Shown here one piece after another: positions 1 to 11,689 of a stretch of DNA of 64,000 nt (positions within the stretch are counted from its first letter, which is position 1; each line of letters opens with the position of its first letter). A model generated the notes under the pieces. It did no database searches, was not told where the DNA came from, and saw nothing but the letters and a program-made list of their open reading frames with translations. The translations under genes and the position numbers were made by a program. The stretch is from Isoetes taiwanensis (taxonomy: Eukaryota; Streptophyta; Lycopodiopsida; Isoetales; Isoetaceae): positions 727,576 to 791,575 of the forward strand of contig JAJEKV010000175.1 in assembly GCA_021234155.1 (NCBI GenBank). The letters are read 5' to 3'.

Positions 1-640
1 AAACTTTCCCTCAATCCGGTGCATCAACCATCTCTCATGATAGCAATTTTGGAAGGGAGTTGCTTGAATTTTGGAGCTCCATTTTCTTCACCATATTCAT
101 GCGACTCCTTATCCCTACCAAATTAAAATGGAAATTTATTCTATAACCAGATTGACTTTGCAAAATTTTGCAGTATTATATTCAAGCAGGATTTTGCAAG
201 ACTTTAAGTTCTTTTACAGCAGTATTTAGCTCTAATGGCCAGGTAGCAGCATAGAAGGAAGAATTATTATAAGCATGGTAAGTTCGTTTGCGGTGAGCAT
301 TATATAAACAATTTAAATATGCAGTTAATGTTTGTTGCCTTAAATTATAAGTAGATAAGTGAATTCATATAATTGCTTTGTAGATGTTCAGGTAACATTC
401 ATATGAAGTAAACCTTTTCTTGTAGAGATGGAGATCAATGATATTGAAAGAGGTATGTAGAACTTGTAATCCTAATCTTTTATGACTGCAAAATTCAGTA
501 TTATTTCCTACATTCTAAACTTGATCACATTTAGATGAGTATTTGCTCTAACTTGGACTGCCAACTCAAAAGATTGGGCCAGAATTTTGTTATTTGTGAT
601 GATTAATGTATTGGAGGTTGGTTCACCATGCTTTTTACGT
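1..640. other. AT-rich stretch, no gene recognised
   Basis: AT-rich sequence without a convincing reading frame, RNA gene or repeat. It may be the 3' flank of the SET-domain remnant that follows on the minus strand, but no polyadenylation signal stands out. Confidence 0.4.
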
Positions 641-641
641 T

Positions 642-1268
642 CTACTCCCTTGGGGCATCTCCGTTGAAATGATAGTTGACAAACAGTTCTTCTCCAGGAC
701 AGAGGTTGCGTATGGCACAAACTCTCACAAAAGGGCCAACATACCCATTCATGTAACACGAATCATATTCCGTAGTCTCTTCAAATTCTGCATTTGTTAA
801 TTCGGAATGACCACGAGAGCTATTTATAAGTGCTGCAATGTTGCCATGAACACTTCGTCGGCCGTCAATATATATGTGCGCACCGCGTGAGGTATGTTCT
901 CCATGATCTCTCTGCTCACTTAAAGATGCCGCATTCAATGCCATAGCATAAAGACATGCTAGGCATTAAAGAAGCAAGTTTATGCCATAACCCCCAAGGA
1001 TGGGACCTTCACATGTTCCATTACGTACAAACCCCTTCCAGCTTGTGGTATTTCTAAAGAAGGTGCAATCATGTACTTATGTCCCCTAACACATAAATTC
1101 TTCCAGCATTGGAGGCAATTCCCCTTCCCCGCAACCTAGGGTTGATCGAACAAATGGAACAATAGAGGCTCTAAAATGACTGGGAAGTTGTTCGGCCATG
1201 TCATTTTCTGTTTCACACGCATGAGCAAGACTATGCGAGCTTTTCTTTTTAAGGACTGCCTCTTTCAA
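642..1268 (-). pseudogene. SET-domain (lysine methyltransferase) remnant
   Basis: Minus-strand reading gives the C-terminal part of a SET domain. Around 944-642 there is GNIAALINSS (the family's N-x-x-R/x-F/L-I-N-H/S element), followed about 40 residues later by FVRVCAIRNLCPGEELFVNY, which matches the family's 'GEEL-x-x-(N/D)-Y' end. Upstream, around 1060-980, a different frame reads LEIPQAGRGLYVMEHV and then GPILGGYG, which fits the start of a SET domain ('GRGL...'). The two halves are in different frames with stops between them, so this is a frameshifted or intron-interrupted copy. The catalytic N-H motif reads N-S, which argues against activity. Known family role: histone or protein lysine methylation using S-adenosylmethionine. 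No pre-SET or post-SET cysteines are visible. It could be a transposon-captured fragment. Confidence 0.5.
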
Positions 1269-3480
1269 TTTCTAATAGAATTGTAGTGCTTGCATTAGCT
1301 TGTCTACCCATAATAGCGTGCAAGACTAATAGTGAAATAGTGTACAAGACTATACTTCTGTTAGTTGTGCATGTTGTTGCATGAACAATTAGACCCATTT
1401 GCTACTTGTGCATGCCGTTCCACAATGCACAACCCTAACACAATAGATTGCTAGTTGTGCACGTTTATGCATTGTAATTTTTTTGATCTGCAGGAATGGA
1501 TCGGCATGAAAGTTTGCTGCATGGTATGCCAATTATGTATGTTGGTTTTGATTACCTGACTCTGACGTTGTTTTTCTCCAGAAAACGTGAATCCCATCCC
1601 AAAAAAGATTTATCAATTTTGGGTAGAGGTGCCAGATGAATTTAGGCCTATCTAAAGTGTCACTAGAATAAGGCAAGTAATTGATGAAGATGCTATAAGG
1701 GCAAGAGGTGCACGTAATATTGATCTTTGGGCAAAAGGACACTTGTATCCAAGGAATCCACTCCGTCAAATTCAGCCCGAATTTGAGTGTACTGATCTTA
1801 TAAAATTTATTGGCATGGGCAATGCCGGCCTTCTAAGATATTGTAAGAATTTAGCACATGGAACTTCAAATCAATTCATTACGACTGTTTTAATCGTTTC
1901 TTACTTTTGTGCCATCAGGGAGCCTTGCTTGCACAAAACTGCGTCTATAACGGTGACAAGCTTTGTACGTCATCCGAGGATCCGAGGATCCGCGAGGTTG
2001 GAGGTCATTTCGAGCACTAGGGAGAGGGCCACTGGAGGAGAATTGAGGCAGGGAGACCTTGCTTTGATTCCCAACTCCCATCCTCACGCATTGCTCGCTG
2101 GGGACGAAGGTTTCGAATCGTTCGAAGTGATCAACAACGACCGGTAAAACCATGGCTCGCACTTTTGCTGATTCTTCTTTCTTGTTCATTCATGCCTTCC
2201 TTCTTTCTCTCATGTTATCGAGCTTGCAGTCCTGAGACGTCGTTTCTCGCTGGAGGCAACTCCGTGCATACTCGCATGCCCAGAGGTGTCTTGTCCAGTG
2301 CACTCGGGGTGAGCAAGGATGAGGCAGAGGAGCTAGCATCTCGTCGTCCAAGCGAATCAATTATTTTTCCAGCACAGGAGAGGAGGAGCTCTGCATAGTT
2401 TTCTTATTGCTACTCATCTCCTTTCTTTTGTCACTGTCTATGTGGTGATGGAACTGTAAGACAACATGTCGAGGAACATGTAGAATTTATGAGATATGTA
2501 CGATGACATTAAATGAAAAAGTTATTTGATACCACATCCTTGCATTCTTGTAGCTTTTGTCTTGCATTTGTTGTGCCTTGTTTTTTGCATCATGATTTGC
2601 GATAACGTATAAAGGCAATGACCAAAAGATGCTTGCCAAAACCAAGGGCGTGAAAAGCCTCAGATGGAATCACGTGAGACCTAGCTAAAATGTAGGCACA
2701 GAACATTGCAACGTAAAAGTCCCCACGTGGTCAACTGTAGCTTCGCGTCGTGTGATCTTATTTGTATCATACGGCGCGAACAGTGGAGTTCGCTATTGCT
2801 TGCATTTATGTGGCTTCGCGTCGTGTGAAGCTTTACAAGATAATAATAAAAAAAGGTTGCTTTTGATTAAAGTTGTGAAAAATGTTACATTGAAAAACAA
2901 AATACAACGACTCATTGTTGCTCCAGTGCGAGCTCTTCTTCATTATCTTCATCATCATCATCATCAGCTCCGTCCTCGTCTTCGTCTTCGTCTCTTCTCC
3001 TCAAGCCAGCAATCACCCTATCCAAATGTTCCTCCAATCTGTCCACCATCTCTTTGTACATGTCCCGCTCGACTGTCCCAATACCACAACATGTTCTTCT
3101 GCCTGAATTAGCAACCTCGTTCCGTCATAACCACCTCGGTCGCGGGTTGTTGGGGCATCCCCCTCTGTCCAGCCTTCTATTCAACCGCTGGTTTGCCTCT
3201 CCGCTCTGAAGCATGGGAAGGTTGAATTCATTCTCAGGTATTGATTGAGAAATGGGATCAAGGATGCACGAGAACGGATGGCGCTAGCAGAAGCGCCATC
3301 TTGTTAGGGTAAGGGAGAAAGCGAGTTCGAATGGGGAATCGTGGTGAGGGTCCATCAGTGGGACTAATCACGGGGGTACAGGGGGAGGCGGTCAGGCGGC
3401 AAAAGGATGATGGTGCGGGACAGATTTTAGCGGCACAAGGTACAGTGAAATAAGGGAATGAGGATCTAGGGTCTCATGGC
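1269..3480. other. Degraded coding-like and noncoding sequence
   Basis: Plus-strand reading around 1600-1860 is coding-like (for example a run containing ARNIDLWAKGHLYPRNPL) but has stops and matches no family I know. A 15-bp string, CTTCGCGTCGTGTGA, occurs twice, at 2741 and 2814. Around 2940-3000 there is a trinucleotide-rich TCA/TCD stretch that inflates the open frames there. Nothing else could be assigned. Confidence 0.3.
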
Positions 3481-4700
3481 GGCGAACTTTTTCAGGTGAG
3501 ATGTCACATTCCATGCAAGCCCACTAGTGGAAAATGATCAAAATGTTGATAGGAAAGGAATACTGAGAGAGAGGAAAAGCCATTCTTTGTGTGTGCGATT
3601 GGTTGATTCCTACCATGGCGGGAGAGCTTCGGCAAGAAGGACGAGATCACAAACTCTCTCTCCATCCAAATGCAAAGCCAACTGGGTGCAGCCCTCTTCC
3701 GGGCGAGGTCAATCGAGAACAAAGGCATCCATTGCGTATGTGAGACAAGAATCAAACATGAATTCAAAGGTATTCCCTCTCGGAAACATGAATTTGTACC
3801 TATGCACCGAAAAGAACTGGAATCAAGGCGTGAATCGGATGCATAAGGCAAGCGAGGAGTAAGGCTTTGTGACATAAGAATGGAATTAGCCAAGATGGGT
3901 AAAAATGTCATATATCGGAATATGTTCGGCTGGATTTTCCTTTCTTTGTAGTGGAATGTAGTGATTCTCCCGATGCAGTCAAGTTCTGAAAAGGAACTAT
4001 ATTTAAGGCCAATACGCAATTCTACTTTCAGAAGTGGAATGCAAAATTTGACCCGAACGACCTCAAGGAACTATTCCACCCGGCCTCATGCTCAGTACAA
4101 GGTCTCAGCCCAATGTACTGGCATGAGGACATTTTCCTAAAATCTCTTTAAGGGTAGGGGTTACATTGGTGGGAGGCAATCGGGAAAGAGCTCCCGTGAT
4201 ATGGGTACGCTTAGACATCCTAAAGGAAATCCCTAAGGAGCTCAGCTTATAAAGATTACTATGGTGGACAAAAGTCTTAAAGCTCCAACGATCTCGGGTC
4301 TCCCTATTCCTGTGGGATATGTGGATTGAGGTTACATTGGGGGTTGCCAAGGTCAAAAAGTCAAGGAAGTATATAATGAACTGGCTAAACCCTAACAAAA
4401 CAAAACTGGGATAACAAATCCAAAGAGAACACATGGACTCCAAAGAAAAAGAAAAAGAATGGGAGTGCCTATAAAAAGCAAGAAAGCAAAGGGCTAAACA
4501 ATTAAAAGAAGAAAAGGAGAAAGACCAAATGGAAGCAGCTAAACTTAAGAAAGTCTGGAAGAAGAAAAATGCTAATACAAAAATGGCTGAAAAGGTCAAG
4601 GTCTTGGTCAAGGCTGTGAACATTAAGGAAGTCGAGGGGAAGGACCTGGTCCAACCCGGGTAGCTTATGTACTACTCCCCGCTCATCTACTCAGGAGTAA
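3480..4700 (+). pseudogene. Degraded open region, possibly LINE ORF1-like
   Basis: Plus-strand frames between 3527 and 4670 are coding-like but broken by stops and shifts. Around 4190-4250 one frame reads APVIWVRLDILKEIPKEL, resembling the '(V/I)WVRL...(I)PKELW' signature of plant non-LTR retrotransposon ORF1 proteins (DUF4283 type). Around 4440-4620 a highly charged Lys/Glu-rich coil follows. I see no zinc knuckle, endonuclease or reverse transcriptase. The LINE reading is an inference from one motif; an unrelated hypothetical protein is equally possible. Confidence 0.25.
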
Positions 4701-4866
4701 TACCTTGACCATTGAAGAACCTACACTACCTCCAATCAATACCTACCCTGAATCTTCAGATTCAGAGGTTTCAGCAGGGGGGACTGTTTTACTTTAAGGT
4801 GACTGCTCAAGAGGAGAATATATAAGTCCAATAAATCTGCAATTCTCTCCTCCAGGGCAATCAGAG

Positions 4867-5602
4867 GTGCAAAATGTAAGAGAGGAAAAGGAAATGCATG
4901 ATATTCTGCTGGAACTTATGGAGAAACAAGGGGAGATAGAGAGACAAGAAGATATGGAGAGGGAGGTAGTGCCAAATACTCCCATTCCTGCTCTCCCGAA
5001 CTGTGAACTTGAAGGGGGATATAAATTCTTTACCAAATCTCCCATGGAATATGAAAGCAGTTTAGGGGAGAGCACTGACAATGGAACTGAGGAGATAAAG
5101 TTCTCTCTGGAGGAAGAAAATTTGACTACTGATCCTATAAGTCCTATAGGCCAGGAGGTAGTAAATAATAGCCAAGATAGTATGATACTTTCCAATGGCC
5201 TGGTAATTGACAGCTGTGTCAATAGGCTAATAAGCCCATTGGAAACTAGTATGGCTATAGATGGTAAGGGAGACAAGGAAGTGGACTTCTGTACACCAAT
5301 GAACAAAGTATCAACTTCTCCAGGTGGCCTGGAAATTGAGGATAATAGGCCAATAAGTCCACCTGGGCAGCCATTGTTAGATGGCCTGGAAATTGAGTAC
5401 AATAGGCCACTAAGTCCATCTAATATAAACTTGACTGAATTAAAGGAAAAGGAGCAGACTAAAGACAAGAAAGGAGAGATCTTCTTCACACCAGGGAAAG
5501 GAGGAAAACTGCCTGGTGGCCTGGGAATTACAGAAAATAGACCAATAAGCCCACCTGGCCAGCTCGTGCTAGATGGCCTGGTAACTAATTCAGCAGAGAA
5601 TA
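4867..5602 (+). pseudogene. Acidic open stretch with a GL-x-I-x-x-NRP-x-SPPGQ amino-acid repeat
   Basis: An uninterrupted plus-strand frame of about 245 codons, rich in Glu, Ser and Pro. A motif of the form GLEIEDNRPISPPGQ recurs with changes. Its DNA core GGCCTGG(A/T)AATT starts near 5194, 5327, 5382 and 5518, and a truncated copy sits near 5575. Spacing is irregular (about 55-136 bp), so these are dispersed in-frame repeats rather than a strict tandem array. No catalytic motif is visible. The frame runs straight into the LTR that begins at 5603 and stops within its first codons, so the true C-terminus is probably missing. It may be the downstream part of the charged region at 4440-4670. I do not recognise the protein. 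Confidence 0.35.
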
Positions 5603-7256
5603 TGTGACGCTCCCTGCTAAATATACGGCGCCCGGCCATACACTCGGCAGGAAATCCCCCGTCCGGCTCAACAACCGCACAGGCCCTCCGACTATCCCGA
5701 CTGGAACCTCCGTAGTGCGGGAAGGGGGACACTTAAGGTGTCTTAAGCCGCCCTTCCCTATGGGCTCCTATCCTGTGGGAAGCATAAACAAGTCGAACTA
5801 GCAATACAATACAATATGCTACCTCGGAGGGTAACTCAATCGCATATCCATAGGTGCAAAGAACATAATCATATGCCATAAAACATGAGAGCTCCTACCC
5901 GGTCAGGTTCATACATAAGGGAGTCGTGACTAGATAGGCCTCAAAGATAGAGCAGACCGAGTCATAACAATGGCCGGGCTGGCATAAGACAATGGCTAGG
6001 GTTGACCACTCCATCCGCCCCTCTCCCGCATACTTTGCGTATGGGCTAGACTGGGCTCCGGCATGACTCTAACCTTCCTGGATCACGCAATCCCATGGCA
6101 TCACCCATCGGGACTACTCCAAAGTTGCATCTCCCCGGTCCGTCGAGGTAGGAAGGGTTGCATCTCCCCCCCTCGGTTCCAGAGGCTCCACGCAGGCGGC
6201 TAGAGAATCGTGGACGACACACGCGATTCGCACCCAGTGAACCCCCAAAACAAGAGCCAAGCTGACACTTGCAACTCTTGAGAGGCAGGCGACACCATTG
6301 CCCCAGAGGTGTTTGGACCCATGCTAAACCCACCCCTGCGACCCACCATAAGCCTAGCCCGCTATGGGATCCCCCTCAAGCCCCTACTCCCCAAGCAGGG
6401 GATCCACCCTCCATCTTGCCTCTAGCCCCGCTTGTGTAATCTTGGAGTCACATCATAGCTTCCATAGCCGGTGGGTTCCTATGCACAAAGCCGCATCTAA
6501 TAGGAACTAAGGGATCTACACGAGGAGCATACTACATATGGTCCTAGGTCTCTACCCCCCTTCCCAATACAAGAGGAGCAATCATGATCAACCAAACATC
6601 ACATACATCACATCATGATCAATATCATATGAACATCTTAACCTAATCATACATATCTAACTAACACTTAGGGTTCCTTGATTAGGGTTCAAGATGTTCA
6701 ACAAAGGTTCTAGGGTGGCTCTACTCTAGACACGAAATACTAACCCATCTGGAGTGCTAACTTCCAGATGAGCTAACATGAACCCTACTCAACCTACCTC
6801 CTCCCGAGGCGCTTCCTCCCATCCCTGGCGTCTCCATGCTCCTTGACGTGGTTCGAAGGCTTGCTCCCTCTACGATCATGCACACCTTCCAGGGGCTGCT
6901 GCTCCAGGCTAGGCTATGACGAACGATGCTCGAAACGAGGTTTTGGGCACGTGGATGAGAGTTCAGGTGCTAGGTCAGGGAAAAAGGCCTAGGGTTAGGG
7001 TTAGAGCTCATATAGGTGTGGGTCCACATGGGATGCCACGTGGCACCACTAGGGCGAGGTCGTGTGGCGGTTGCCCCAATAGGATAAGGCCATGCGGAAA
7101 ATGGGCCTTATTCTAAGGTTATCTAAGTTAAACAATTAACTTAGATGTGCACCCCTTGCCACTTTCTAAGGCATACGAGGCTACATAAGTAGACTTGTAT
7201 GGTGACGGGTCCAGGAATATACGTATTTATAGCATATATTCCCCTGGAACGTCACA
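5603..7256 (-). repeat. 3' LTR of the chromovirus, about 1.65 kb
   Basis: The plus strand begins TGTGACGC at 5603 and ends CGTCACA at 7256, giving the TG...CA ends and short inverted repeat expected of an LTR. The adjoining inner base run (minus strand CCTAAGGGGGGGAGAA) is a good polypurine tract. A second copy of this LTR family, in the opposite orientation, lies at 33032-34569. The two share blocks such as GGGGTAGAGACCT, TAGTATGCTCCT and TTAGATGCGGCTT in the same order. Outside 5603 the flank is the repeat-containing open frame, so the insertion probably interrupted it. Confidence 0.8.
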
Positions 7257-7270
7257 TTCTCCCCCCCTTA
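7257..7270 (-). promoter_or_regulatory. Polypurine tract (plus-strand primer site)
   Basis: Minus strand reads CCTAAGGGGGGGAGAA directly before the LTR start TGTGACG. Position and composition fit the RNase H-resistant primer for second-strand synthesis. Confidence 0.7.
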
Positions 7271-8110
7271 GGACAATGCTGTCCTCAGCATTGCGCTAAG
7301 GTGACGAGCCTACTCTATCCTGCAAAACAACATCAGAATCATACACTTAAATTTAATTTAAACGATCAGCTTCCTATTAAAGAGTTAAATATCAAAATTT
7401 AGGCTATACACATTTATACAAAATTATATAGCCTTTTACTGAGGTTACTTCTTACAATAATTCAAAATATTATTATAAGAGTTATTAGGGTTCATAATCT
7501 AAATTATGGTTCCCCCCATCTTCTAAATGTCGCCCCACCTCGATGCTCACTTCTCACTTTCCTGCACAAGGAGCACATTACGTTAGTTTAATTAATAAGT
7601 TTGTGGTTTTAGGGGACCACCCCCCTTACCAATACCTTGCACTCGATCATGGCCCTTTCGGATTTGAGCTTAAGGACCATTTAAGATGATCCCATCATCG
7701 CCCATGATCAAGTGCTACCTTGTACTCGGTTACCCAAAGGCCGAAAACCCCTAGTGCATCATGCCCCAAGGGTTTTAAGCTAGGGAACGTCTCACGATCC
7801 CATCATCGCACATGATCACTTTGACCTTCACCATGACCCCCCTATGGCCAGGTGTGCGAACCCCGCATTGTGGCATAGGGAGCATCCGACCGATGTCCCA
7901 TCATCGCGCACTATGCCTTACTTCTCTCTCTCTCTCTCGCATGACCCTATTGGTCATGCGCTTTTACCTCTGGTGCATGTTGGCCTAGAGAAACTGCCTT
8001 AGAGGCTTATCTCATCATCGCCCACATGTTTTAAGATTCAGCATATGTATTCCACTAGCTAGAATACATGCGCCGGAGCTAGAGGCTAACTAAGAAATAT
8101 ACTAAGCTAA
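7271..8110 (-). other. 3' internal noncoding part of the chromovirus
   Basis: About 0.8 kb between the chromodomain and the polypurine tract, without a coding frame. It contains repeated CCCATCATCGC(C/A)CATGATCA-like phrases (near 7690, 7800, 7900 and 8010) and a short CT run near 7922. Function unknown. Confidence 0.5.
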
Positions 8111-8112
8111 CC

Positions 8113-9670
8113 TCACACGGCAAGTCGGGTCGACCAAGTCGGGAGACGACTTCGCCCATCAAACTCCTTCATAAATTCTCCCAGGTATTGCTTCTCCAAA
8201 TCACCTTCCATACCCATGTCGCGTCTTGCACGGGCAAGTGCTTCCACTTGACCAAATCTTTGGAGGAATTGAGACCTCCTAGTCTTCTTGAATGACTTAT
8301 CAAAAAGTAATTCAGGCACAATTTCGACTTGCTCTTCCATCATTTCCAACAACGTTGGAGTATCCAAAGACCTCCTCGGGGTTAGGATTGTGCCTTTTAA
8401 TAAACTTACATGGAAGACCTTGTGAACTTTGAGATGGGCCTAAGATCCAACTTGTGTTTGGGAGCCCACTCTCTCCAAAATCTTGAACGACCAGCCCATC
8501 GAGGGGCAAACTTCTTGCAACTCCCAATTCAAGCTTAGCTTGTTTAACCTTGATCTTCAACCACACGCTATCGCCTACCTTCAACTCTCTTACGGTCCCG
8601 TGCTTACCGGGCCACACTCTTCCCGGCCACTTCTTGCCGCTAGAAGGTACTTACTTCTTTCCACCACCAGCGTGATATCTCCAGTATCTGGGAGAGACTT
8701 CAACCGGCTACTGTGATTGTGCCAAGTATTCTGGGTTAAGCACTGGTACCCGTAATTTACCATGAAAGGAGACATCCGAGATGACTCCCCGCTTGGCACT
8801 ATTGTAGGCAAATTCCACCAAGTGGATGTACTCATCCCACTTGACCGTTTGTTCCACACAAAGCTTCTAAGCATATCTTCAATGATTCGATTCGTCCTCT
8901 CCATCTGACCATCTCCTTTGGGGATGATATGCCGTGCTCATGGAGAGCTTCGATGCGAATGGTGCTAAAGAGGTCCTGCCAAAAACACTCATAAACTTAG
9001 AATCTCTATCGATATTATCTCTCGAGGCATGCCATGGAGTCTAAAAATCTCCTTTACAAATAGCTTGGCAGTATCTAATGCTGTGTCCGTAGTCTTACAA
9101 GGCACAAAATGTGCCATCTTAGATAATTTGTCTACTACGACCATCAATGCATCCTTGCCTCGAAGAGTCTTAGGAAGTCCCGTGATAAAATCCATGCTTA
9201 CCACTTCCCATTTCGCATTAAGATTTTGCTAGAGGTTCCAAAGCTCACTGAATTAAGTTGCTCCGCTTTGGTTTGGTGGCACAACCGCACTCGAATATAT
9301 CTTGCTATACGCTTCTTCATTCCCACCGAAATAGCTACTTGAATCTTGAAGTAGGTCTTCATAAAACCTGCATGCCCCTGCTATTGGGCTGTTGTGTGTG
9401 TCATGAAGAATTAACTTCCTTATACGGCGATCGGGGAACACACAACTTATGCTTATGGTATAACAAGTTGCCTTCCTTCTTATAATGCTTGAAGGCTTCT
9501 CGCTCCTTATCTGCTCTAGCCTCCCTAGAGAGGCTTTCCCATACCTCCTTGAAATCCCCATCAGATGGTAATGTCTCCTCAATTTTCTTGCCATACACCT
9601 TTCGAAATGTGTTGATATAGCATTACAATGTGTTCTCGTTTCAAGGGGTCTTCTAGAAAAAGAGCACATT
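8113..9670 (-). pseudogene. Integrase with C-terminal chromodomain (broken)
   Basis: Around 9204-8990 the minus strand reads [19 protein letters not shown], then [15 protein letters not shown], the start of a retroviral-type integrase core (DDE enzyme that joins element cDNA to host DNA). Near 8904 RTNRIIEDMLRSFV marks the end of the core. Around 8560 GDSVWLKIKVKQAKLE gives the GPY/F-like C-terminal region. Near 8262-8215, in a shifted frame, LVKWKHLPVQDATW is the chromodomain core, expected to bind methylated histone H3 and steer insertion. A zinc-binding N-terminal HHCC region should lie around 9600-9400, where the frame containing HKHKLCVPRSPYKE is the likely remnant. Several frameshifts and stops separate these blocks. 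Confidence 0.8.
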
Positions 9671-9737
9671 CAACTTACCGGCTTATAAGCAATCTAGAAA
9701 TCATACTCTTCTAGGAATTCCATCCACCTCCTTTGCC

Positions 9738-10950
9738 TTAGATTGAGGAGCGATTGGGTGAAGATGTATTGGAGGCTCGGTGATCAGTATCTAACTGAAA
9801 CTTCCTCCCAAGCAAATAATGCCTCCAAATACTAAGAGCTCGACAATAGCTAGAAGTTCCTCGATCATGGGTTGGATAAGCCGCTTGCTTTCGGTGTCGT
9901 TCAAACTTCTTGGAGTCATAGGCTATTACTCTTCCTTCTTGCATAAGAACTCCACCTGCCGCTATCTTGCTTGCATCTATTGCTACTATCTTGTCCTTTT
10001 GCTGGATCTCGCGTAACCAGCAATCTTTGCTATTAAAGGCCTCCTTAAGCTTTTCAAATGAAGCTTGAACATTTTCTAACCAATGTGTTCTCCAATCTTT
10101 CACCTTAACACTCTTAGTGAGGTCCGGCCAAAGGGGACGCCCCACTTAGCCAAGTCCTTCACGAACTTTCTCGTAATAACCCCATGACCTAGAAAGCTTC
10201 TTACTTCCGCCACATTCTTTGGAGCTGCCAATCTACTACCGCCCGATCTTTATGGGGTCGGTGGAGATCCCTTCCTTGATATGACATGGCCCAAGTACTC
10301 CACCCTTCAAGAGCAAAAGTGGCATTTGGAGAGCTTTCCATACAAGCGACGCCTCAACTTTTCCAACACCCTTCTCAAATCGCCGACTATGATCTTCAAT
10401 GGACTTGCTGTAGACTAGAATGTCAGTCGAAGAAGACAATGACAAACTCATCTAAGAATTCCCTCAAGACGCTGCTCATGAGGCGCATAAAAAGTTGCTT
10501 TGAGCGTTCGACAACCCAAAGGGCATTACTGTAAACTCAAAGTGACCATACCGCTCAAAGGCTGGTCTTATGGATATCCTCTTCTTTTATTCTTATTTGA
10601 TGGTACCCCTGACCTTAAGTCAATTTTAGAGAATACCTTTGCTCCTTGGAGCTGGTCCATCAAATCATCTCGCCTTGGCAATGCATACTTGTTCTTAATC
10701 GCCCGCTTGTTGAGTTTGGCGATAGTCTATACACATTCTTAGGCTGCCATCTTTCTTCTTCACGAAGAGTATAGGTGCTCCAAAAAGGAGACACACTTGC
10801 TCTAATAAACCCAAGCTCAAGTAATTCCACGAGGCTGCTTCTTAAGCTCTATCAACTCCTGTGCTCATCCCGTATGGTGCCTTCTTCCGGTAGGCTTAGC
10901 ATCCGGAGCTAATGTGATCTCACATTCCACACACCCTATAAGGTGGTAGC
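9738..10950 (-). pseudogene. Reverse transcriptase and RNase H (broken)
   Basis: Near 10420-10400 the frame reads TDILVYSKSIEDH, the reverse-transcriptase active-site block (Y/F-x-DDILVYS in the family), with the first catalytic Asp lost here. Near 10280 GPCHIKEGISTDPIKI matches the family's 'LGH-x-(V/I)-x-x-GI-x-(V/T)DP-x-KI'. From 10145 the frame continues with FEKLKEAFNSKD, then IVAIDASKIAAGGVL, VIAYDSKKF and YLLGRKFQLDTDHRA, which are the RT connection and the Ty3-type RNase H with the DAS and TDH blocks. Together these enzymes copy element RNA to DNA and remove the RNA strand. Upstream RT (10950-10450) is recognisable only in pieces across frames. Confidence 0.82.
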
Positions 10951-11429
10951 TGCGGATTTCATCCGGAAATACATCCTTGAATTCTGAAATAAGCCTTGCT
11001 ACATCGCTTGGGCAATCGCTTCCCCTTTGGTCGCTTCCATCCCCTTATTGGGCTCAATTGCCTCTATCCTCAAAATGTAATCCACCTTATTTCTTTCTAT
11101 ACTTTTCCTTAGCTGCTTCAAAGAAATACACCGCATAGAAGAAGTCGCCTTCTTACCTCTCACTATGAATTTGGTGCCGTCCAAGGTCTTTGTCATGGCA
11201 ACTTCATTAAGGTCGCGGATCGATCATGGCTTTACCGGGCTTTAGGAACTCCATTCCTACTATAAGGTCATACCTTCCAATCTCCATGACTTCGCCCCCA
11301 TCGGTCACTTACTTCCACTAATGTCTATGTCGAATGTGATTCTCCTCCCTTAGTGTGCGAATGGCTGCGCTTGCCATAGCAATCGGGCCTTGGCTTAGAC
11401 TTCAATACCTTGTTCTTCATTAGGGCAGC

Positions 11430-11500
11430 CAGCCTAGGAGAGGCGAAGTTGTGAGAGCTACCAGATCTATGAGGACTACATATGGGTTGCTATCTATGAT
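11430..11500 (-). pseudogene. Aspartic protease active-site block
   Basis: Across a one-base shift the minus strand reads ID-x-GSSHNFASPRLAAL, matching the retroelement protease signature (L-I-D-S-G-(S/A)-(S/T)-H-N-F). It lies between the gag zinc knuckle and RT, as expected for a Ty3/gypsy polyprotein. The protease would process Gag-Pol; the frameshift inactivates this copy. Confidence 0.6.
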
Positions 11501-11689
11501 TCCATCAGCCGCAATGATATTTATCGGTGATTTTTCAATATCACCGACTCAATATTTGCACGTAGATATGGCACTCACCATCTATGAAGTCCTGGGCCTC
11601 ATGCTGGTCGCCGTCTTCATCCATTCGCTTGTGAATCCCAATCCCAAGTTCTCGCCAAAGTTACCGCATGACAAATGGGCAATCATGTG

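Noticed and set aside
606-800. Plus-strand frame overlapping the SET remnant
   Set aside because: It is antisense to a recognisable domain and has no motif of its own.
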